Part shown: positions 59,434 to 64,000 of the stretch, piece after piece
How the letters are laid out: the number at the start of each line of letters is the position of its first letter
Numbering within the stretch: the stretch's first letter is position 1
Assembly: GCA_023818695.1 (NCBI GenBank)
Contig: JAMWCF010000001.1
Coordinates: 496,001 to 560,000, forward strand
DNA from: Candidatus Omnitrophota bacterium
GTDB lineage: Bacteria; Omnitrophota; Koll11; 1-14-0-20-64-10
Length of the DNA: 64,000 nucleotides
Reading direction: 5' to 3'
The notes under the pieces: model-generated
The model's input: the letters and a program-made list of their open reading frames with translations, nothing else
Told to the model about the DNA's origin: nothing
The model's database searches: none
Made by a program: the position numbers and the translations under genes

Positions 59434-60315
59434 TCATTCGGGGACGGACGCCAATTCGGAAACGGGCACGACGTCATAACCGGCCTCCTCGAGGGCCGGC
59501 AGCAGTTCCTTCAACACCGCGAGGGTGGCCGGTCGGTCATGACCGATCCCCACCGCCGCCCCTTCCCGGGAAGCCGCTGCGGCCAGTTCGGTCAGCTGTT
59601 TCCGGATCGAAACGGGGCTGGCGCTGTTGTCCAAAAACACGGATCGCCGCGCGAAAGGAATCTCGAGCTCTCTGGCGACCTCCCGGCAGATGGAACGTTC
59701 CGTGACGTAGCTGTCCACGAAGAAAAGACCCCGGCGCTTGACGTCTTCCAAAACAAGCTTCATCAGCTTCCGGTCCGCGGTCGCTTTCGATCCCTGATGG
59801 TTGTTGATCCCCCGCGCGTAAGGGACGGTGGAAAGGGATTTCTCCAGCCGGCGCGACACCTCTTTTTTGGACATGCCGGCGCAGATCGTCGCCTCTTCCC
59901 TGGGGGCGCCGGCATCCTCCGGTTCCATCGGTATGTGAAGCATCACTTCATGCCCGCCGGAACGGGCTGCCAGCGCGACATCCTCCGAATGAGGCAGTCC
60001 TGGCAGAATCGAAATGGCCAGCGGCTGCCGGATCGTCTTCAGCGAGGAGATATGCCGGCTGCTATATCCCCAATCATCCAGGACGATGGCAATTTTTCCC
60101 TTCCCTCGCGGAAACCGGAACGCGGGCGCCGCTTGACGGGAGGGAACCGGCCCGCGGATCTGCGCGACGGCCGGCGCGGGGACCTTCTTTTTTTTCGGAA
60201 CGGAGGCGGCGCGGGGAGCGGCTCCGGCCGCGTAAAAAAGACCCGCCAGCACCGACAGAAAAACAAGAAGGCCCGCCACACCGGTGCGAAGGGGTGGCTG
60301 CGGCGGCGGCTTCAC
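59434..60315 (-). CDS. Divergent polysaccharide deacetylase (YibQ family)
   Basis: 293 residues. N-terminal membrane anchor or signal (VAGLLVFLSVLAGLFYAAG), a Lys/Pro linker, then the catalytic domain beginning KIAIVLDDWGY with HEVMLHIPMEP and INNHQGSKAT. Periplasmic carbohydrate deacetylase is the family prediction; substrate unknown. Four bases after ctpA, as often seen (ctpA-yibQ pairs). Confidence 0.88.
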   Translation of the reverse strand: MKPPPQPPLRTGVAGLLVFLSVLAGLFYAAGAAPRAASVPKKKKVPAPAVAQIRGPVPSRQAAPAFRFPRGKGKIAIVLDDWGYSSRHISSLKTIRQPLAISILPGLPHSEDVALAARSGGHEVMLHIPMEPEDAGAPREEATICAGMSKKEVSRRLEKSLSTVPYARGINNHQGSKATADRKLMKLVLEDVKRRGLFFVDSYVTERSICREVARELEIPFARRSVFLDNSASPVSIRKQLTELAAAASREGAAVGIGHDRPATLAVLKELLPALEEAGYDVVPVSELASVPE

Positions 60316-60319
60316 GGAA

Positions 60320-61564
60320 TCAACGGACGATCTTATAGACCTTGATGCCCTTCAACAGATCCACCGCCCGCAGAACCACCGGATCGGCAACCTGTTCCGG
60401 GAGCCCCTCGCCGGGGATCTCCGGTTGCTCCTTCTCCGGAACGGCCGGCGGCTGCTCTTTGTTGACGCTGACATCTGGTTCAAGACCCGCGCCGTGGATC
60501 GTTTTGCCGGAGGGGGTGTAGTAAAGAGATGTGGTCAAACGGATGGCGGAGCCGTCTTTCAGCGGCATGACGGTTTGGACCGACCCCTTGCCGAAACTTT
60601 TTGTCCCCATCAGAATCCCTCTTTCATGGTCCCGAAGGGCCCCGGCGACGATTTCGGAAGCGGAGGCGGAGCCGCCGTTGATCAAAACGACGATCGGAAA
60701 CTCCAGATGCGGATTCTCCAGCTCGGCATAATATTCCTTGTCCTGGTTTTTGATCCGACCCTTGATGGAAACAATGAGGGACCCTTTCGGAAGGAAAACG
60801 GACGCCACCTCCACGGCGACATCCAGTAAACCGCCTGGATTGTTTCTCAAATCAAGGATGAGCCCGTCCAGCTCCCCCTTGTCCAGTTGTTCCATCGTCC
60901 TTTTCAAATCCCGCCCTGTCCCATCCTGGAATTCCGCAATCCGGACATAGGCGATCTGCCCGTCGACCAGTTTCGCCTCCTTGACGGACTGGATCTTGAT
61001 GACGGCCCGGGTCAGGGTGAAGTCCAGCATCTTGCTGTCGGTCTCCCTGAAGACCGATAACTCCACTTTCGTTCCCGGCCGTCCTCGGAGACGCTTGACC
61101 GCTTCATGCAGCGAAATGCCGCGCGTCGACTGGCCGTCGATCTTGACGATCTTGTCGTTCGGCCGTAAACCCGCCTTCGAGGAAGGGGTATCGTCGATCG
61201 GCGCCACGACCGTCAGGTAGTCGTCCTTGGAGATCGTGATCTCCAGCCCCACCCCGCCGAACTCCCCCTTCGTTTCCACCTGCATCTCGGTGAAAGCGGC
61301 CGGGTCCATGAACTGGCTGTGCCGGTCCAGTGACTCCACGAGTCCTTTCAGGGCCCCGTAGATGAGCCGCTTCGGTTCCACCTCATTCACGTAATCGGAC
61401 TGAATGATGGTGATCGCCTCCGCCAACAGCTCCACCTGGTCATAGAGCGCCTCCACGGTTGACTTCTGGGCGGACAGCTCCCTTTGGGCGAAGCACAGCA
61501 GCCCGATGGAACCGACCAGACAAACCGTCAGCACAATTACAGACCGTCGATAAAAACGGATCAC
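60320..61564 (-). CDS. Carboxy-terminal processing protease (S41 family)
   Basis: CtpA/Prc-type periplasmic serine protease, 414 residues. Signal anchor (about 8-27), PDZ domain (about 100-180; GGVGLEITISKDDYLTVVAP), protease domain with the catalytic Ser in NGGSASASEIV (residues 299-303) and Lys K326 in SFGKGSVQ. An acidic/Pro tail follows. It overlaps gatB by four bases. Confidence 0.93.
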   Translation of the reverse strand: MIRFYRRSVIVLTVCLVGSIGLLCFAQRELSAQKSTVEALYDQVELLAEAITIIQSDYVNEVEPKRLIYGALKGLVESLDRHSQFMDPAAFTEMQVETKGEFGGVGLEITISKDDYLTVVAPIDDTPSSKAGLRPNDKIVKIDGQSTRGISLHEAVKRLRGRPGTKVELSVFRETDSKMLDFTLTRAVIKIQSVKEAKLVDGQIAYVRIAEFQDGTGRDLKRTMEQLDKGELDGLILDLRNNPGGLLDVAVEVASVFLPKGSLIVSIKGRIKNQDKEYYAELENPHLEFPIVVLINGGSASASEIVAGALRDHERGILMGTKSFGKGSVQTVMPLKDGSAIRLTTSLYYTPSGKTIHGAGLEPDVSVNKEQPPAVPEKEQPEIPGEGLPEQVADPVVLRAVDLLKGIKVYKIVR

Positions 61565-63021
61565 GAGTTTTCTCCTCCTAATAGTTCTTTCAGGATTTCC
61601 TGGGAAATGGCCGGGCTGGCGGCCCCCTTGGTCTTCTTCATCAGCTGTCCCACCATGAACATCAGCGCCTGGGCCTTGCCGTTTCGGAAATCTTCGGCCG
61701 CCTTCGGTTGTTCCTGGATGACCGCCAAAGCCGCCTCTCTAATCGCCTGCCGGTCGGTGACCTGCGACATCCCCTTGGCGGCCACGACCGCGGCCGGCGA
61801 TTTCTTGGAGGCCAAAGACTCGATAAAGACCTCCTTAGCCATCTTCCCGCTGATGGCGCCGGATTCAACCAGGCCGATTAACTCGATTAAAGAGGAGGGC
61901 GGAAACCCCAGCGCCTGAATGTTCTCAAGCCCCCGCTCGTTGATCTCCCGGCTGATGTCGCTGACGATCCAGTTCGCGAAGACTTTCCCCCTCTTGTTCT
62001 CGACCGGCGCCGGCAGGGCCTTCACACACTGCTCAAAATAATCGGCCGTCGCCTTCTCCGCCGTCAACTGACGGGCATCCGCCGGGGGCAGGCCGTACGC
62101 CGCCATGAAGCGCCGCGCCCGCTGGGCCGGCAATTCCGGCAGCGCGGCGCGCACCGCTTCGACCTCCTCCGTGGACACCGAGAACGGGACCAGGTCTGGT
62201 TCCGGGAAATACCGGTAGTCATGGGCGAACTCCTTGCTTCTCATACCCTGGGTAACGCCCTTTACATCATCCCACAATCGGGTCTCCTGGACAACGCGTC
62301 CCCCTTCTTCCAAAATTTCGCCCTGCCTGCGAATCTCATACGACAAGGAGCGGGCAACCGCCTTGAACGAGTTGAGATTTTTGATCTCCACCTTGGCGCC
62401 CAAAACGTCCGGCTGGGGACGCAGCGACACGTTGGCATCGCACCGCAGAGACCCTTTTTCCATGTCGCAGTCGGACACCTCGAGGTACTGGAGGATCCCC
62501 TTGAGCGTTTTCAGGTAGGCGTAGGCCTCCTCCGGCGAACAGAGATCCGGTTCGCTGACGATCTCCAGCAGAGGAATGCCGCATCGATTGTAATCTACCA
62601 AACTCGCCGGCTCCCCCTCCTTGTGGATCAGCTTGCCGGCATCCTCCTCCATGTGAACCCTGTTGATCCGGACCTTTTTGTTCTCCAGATCGACGAAACC
62701 GCTGGAGCCCAGCGGCAGGTCGTACTGGGAAATCTGGAAGGCCTTCGGCAGGTCCGGGTAAAAATAATTCTTCCGGTGGAAAACGATTTTCGGCTGAATG
62801 GAGCAGTTCAAACCCAGCGCCACCCGGATCCCGTAGCGCAGAACCTGCCTGTTGAGAACCGGCAGAACCCCGGGGAACCCCAGGCAGACCGGGCAAACCT
62901 GGCTGTTGGGCGGCGCTCCAAACCGGGTCGGGCAGCCGCAGAAAATCTTGGTGGCGGTGTTCAGTTGCAGGTGCACCTCCAGCCCGATGACGACGGCTGA
63001 ATCGGCTGTCTGTCGGCTCAT
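61561..63021 (-). CDS. gatB: Aspartyl/glutamyl-tRNA amidotransferase subunit B
   Basis: 486 residues from ATG 63021, overlapping gatA by four bases. GLEVHLQLNTATKIFCGCPT and CPVCLGFPG show the zinc-binding cysteines, VDYNRCGIPLLEIVSEPD the kinase-like core, and a C-terminal YqeY-like tail is present. Converts mischarged Glu-tRNA-Gln or Asp-tRNA-Asn. Its presence means at least one amide tRNA is made indirectly. Confidence 0.96.
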   Translation of the reverse strand: MSRQTADSAVVIGLEVHLQLNTATKIFCGCPTRFGAPPNSQVCPVCLGFPGVLPVLNRQVLRYGIRVALGLNCSIQPKIVFHRKNYFYPDLPKAFQISQYDLPLGSSGFVDLENKKVRINRVHMEEDAGKLIHKEGEPASLVDYNRCGIPLLEIVSEPDLCSPEEAYAYLKTLKGILQYLEVSDCDMEKGSLRCDANVSLRPQPDVLGAKVEIKNLNSFKAVARSLSYEIRRQGEILEEGGRVVQETRLWDDVKGVTQGMRSKEFAHDYRYFPEPDLVPFSVSTEEVEAVRAALPELPAQRARRFMAAYGLPPADARQLTAEKATADYFEQCVKALPAPVENKRGKVFANWIVSDISREINERGLENIQALGFPPSSLIELIGLVESGAISGKMAKEVFIESLASKKSPAAVVAAKGMSQVTDRQAIREAALAVIQEQPKAAEDFRNGKAQALMFMVGQLMKKTKGAASPAISQEILKELLGGENS

Positions 63022-64000
63022 GAGGAGGCCCCCTTGGGTTCCGGCGGACGCTTTGTGTGCCAGCCGGCGGCCTGCTGGTAAGCATAGGCGCCTCGGAACA
63101 GGACCTCCTCCTGGAAAGGCCGGCCGATCCACTGCAGGCCGACCGGCAGCCCTTCCGGCGTGAAACCGCACGGGACCGACAAGGCCGGCAGACCGGCCAG
63201 GTTGATGGAGATGGTGAAGATATCCGACAGATACATCGTCAAAGGATCCTGGAGTTTCTCGCCCAGCCGGAAAGCCGGCGTGGGGGCGGTGGGGGTGAGG
63301 ATGCAGTCGACCTGCTCAAACGCCCGGTCGAAATCCTCCTTGATCAGCGTCCGGACCTTCAAGGCGTGGCCGTAATAGGCGTCGTAGTAGCCGGAGGAGA
63401 GGACGAAGGTTCCCAGGATGATCCGTCTTTTGACCTCCGGCCCGAACCCTTCCCCGCGGGTTTTGGCGTACAGCTCCATCAGGTTGGAGGCGTTCGGGAA
63501 CCTGTACCCGTACTGAACGCCGTCGAAACGGGCCAGGTTGGAACTGGCCTCGGCGGTCGCCAGCACGTAGTAGGTCGGGATCGCGTAGTCGGTGCGGGGC
63601 AGCGAAATCTCCCGCAGTTCTATCCCAAGCGCCCGGCACTGCTCGAAGGCCTTCTCCAACTCGGTTTTCACGCCGGCATCAAGCCCCTTGCCGAAACACT
63701 CTTTCGGCAGGCCGACCTTCAAACCCTTCACGCCGGTTTTGATCTGCTGCAGATAATCGGGGACAGGCAGATCGCCGGAGGTGGAATCCCTCTGGTCGAA
63801 ACCGAAAATCACCTGCGACAGAAGCGCGGCATCCTCCACCGTGCGGGCCAGCGGGCCGATCTGGTCCAGGGAAGAAGCGAAAGCGATCAGGCCGTAGCGG
63901 GAAACGCGGCCGTAGGTCGGCTTCAGACCGACGACGCCGCAGAAGGAGGCCGGCTGCCGAATCGATCCCCCCGTATCCGATCCCAGGGCCAAAGGGGCGA
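63018..64000 (-). CDS. gatA: Glutamyl-tRNA amidotransferase subunit A (cut by window edge)
   Basis: About 327 C-terminal residues; the N-terminal third, including the catalytic Lys, lies right of the window. ALGSDTGGSIRQPASFCG carries the cis-Ser and nucleophile Ser of the amidase-signature family. The frame is open through the window end, and the apparent internal start at 63992 (TTG) is not real. gatC is not in view. Confidence 0.95.
   Translation of the reverse strand, partial: APLALGSDTGGSIRQPASFCGVVGLKPTYGRVSRYGLIAFASSLDQIGPLARTVEDAALLSQVIFGFDQRDSTSGDLPVPDYLQQIKTGVKGLKVGLPKECFGKGLDAGVKTELEKAFEQCRALGIELREISLPRTDYAIPTYYVLATAEASSNLARFDGVQYGYRFPNASNLMELYAKTRGEGFGPEVKRRIILGTFVLSSGYYDAYYGHALKVRTLIKEDFDRAFEQVDCILTPTAPTPAFRLGEKLQDPLTMYLSDIFTISINLAGLPALSVPCGFTPEGLPVGLQWIGRPFQEEVLFRGAYAYQQAAGWHTKRPPEPKGASS

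Overview
This is a contiguous piece of a fairly GC-rich bacterial chromosome. Almost every gene is on the minus strand, and the genes sit in tight, often overlapping operons (many ATGA stop/start overlaps). Standard code and Shine-Dalgarno starts point to a bacterium; bactofilin, a periplasmic CtpA-type protease, a YibQ-type deacetylase and MurA suggest a Gram-negative envelope. The EF-Tu switch I region (AKGGVVRDASKILTVSIAHVEY) is of the type I associate with Planctomycetota and related PVC lineages, not the usual RGITI form. An uncultured PVC-affiliated lineage (for example Omnitrophota) is my best guess, held with modest confidence.

Layout. 1-15.2 kb: translation/transcription block, read right to left: tRNA-Thr, tRNA-Tyr, tRNA-Gly, tRNA-Thr, tuf, rpmG, tRNA-Trp, secE, nusG, rplK, rplA, rplJ, rplL, rpoB, rpoC, rpsL, rpsG, fusA (cut by the window edge). 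15.2-20.0 kb: ftsH-folP-pdxJ-acpS-nnrD. 20.06-32.82 kb: a 12.7-kb inserted island. 32.8-36.0 kb: tilS, an intein-containing radical SAM gene and tRNA-Met. 36.3-45.5 kb: mnmA-panB-folD-fchA-fhs, yraN-rnhB-rplS-trmD-rpsP, murA. 45.5-64 kb: prmC-prfA-rpmE-rho-coaE-glgA-polA, a TPR/coiled-coil protein, larB-larC, a bactofilin pair, mgtC-like, tsaD, deacetylase, ctpA, gatB and gatA (cut by the window edge).

The island is the unusual part. It separates tilS from ftsH, genes that are neighbours in many bacteria. It is bounded by two directly oriented, essentially identical copies of an internally deleted insertion sequence (517 and 542 bp, TGT...ACA ends). A 16-bp sequence at the tilS 3' end is repeated on its two outer edges with 15/16 identity, as expected if the whole unit entered as one. 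Between the copies lie two histidine kinases, seven receiver domains in separate genes or fusions (several with the phospho-acceptor Asp replaced), an XRE-cupin regulator with a repeat-rich promoter, two acyl carrier proteins, a PilZ domain fused to a FabH-like ketoacyl synthase (KAS III), an HTH protein, and a divergent pair of small unknown genes with a cyclic-di-GMP-I (GEMM-I) riboswitch and terminator between them. Cyclic di-GMP thus appears twice, once as an RNA switch and once as a PilZ domain on an acyl-condensing enzyme. I propose a mobile, c-di-GMP-responsive signalling cassette that makes or senses an acyl-derived product. The components are seen in sequence; the joint function is inference.

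Elsewhere, notable points are a FolD that has lost the catalytic Tyr/Lys pair next to fchA and fhs, an intein placed exactly at an FeS-cluster cysteine of a radical SAM enzyme, a LarC lacking its second domain, a bactofilin with a C-terminal HTH-like domain next to an HTH-membrane protein, and an unlisted small rpmG gene whose stop codon overlaps tRNA-Trp.
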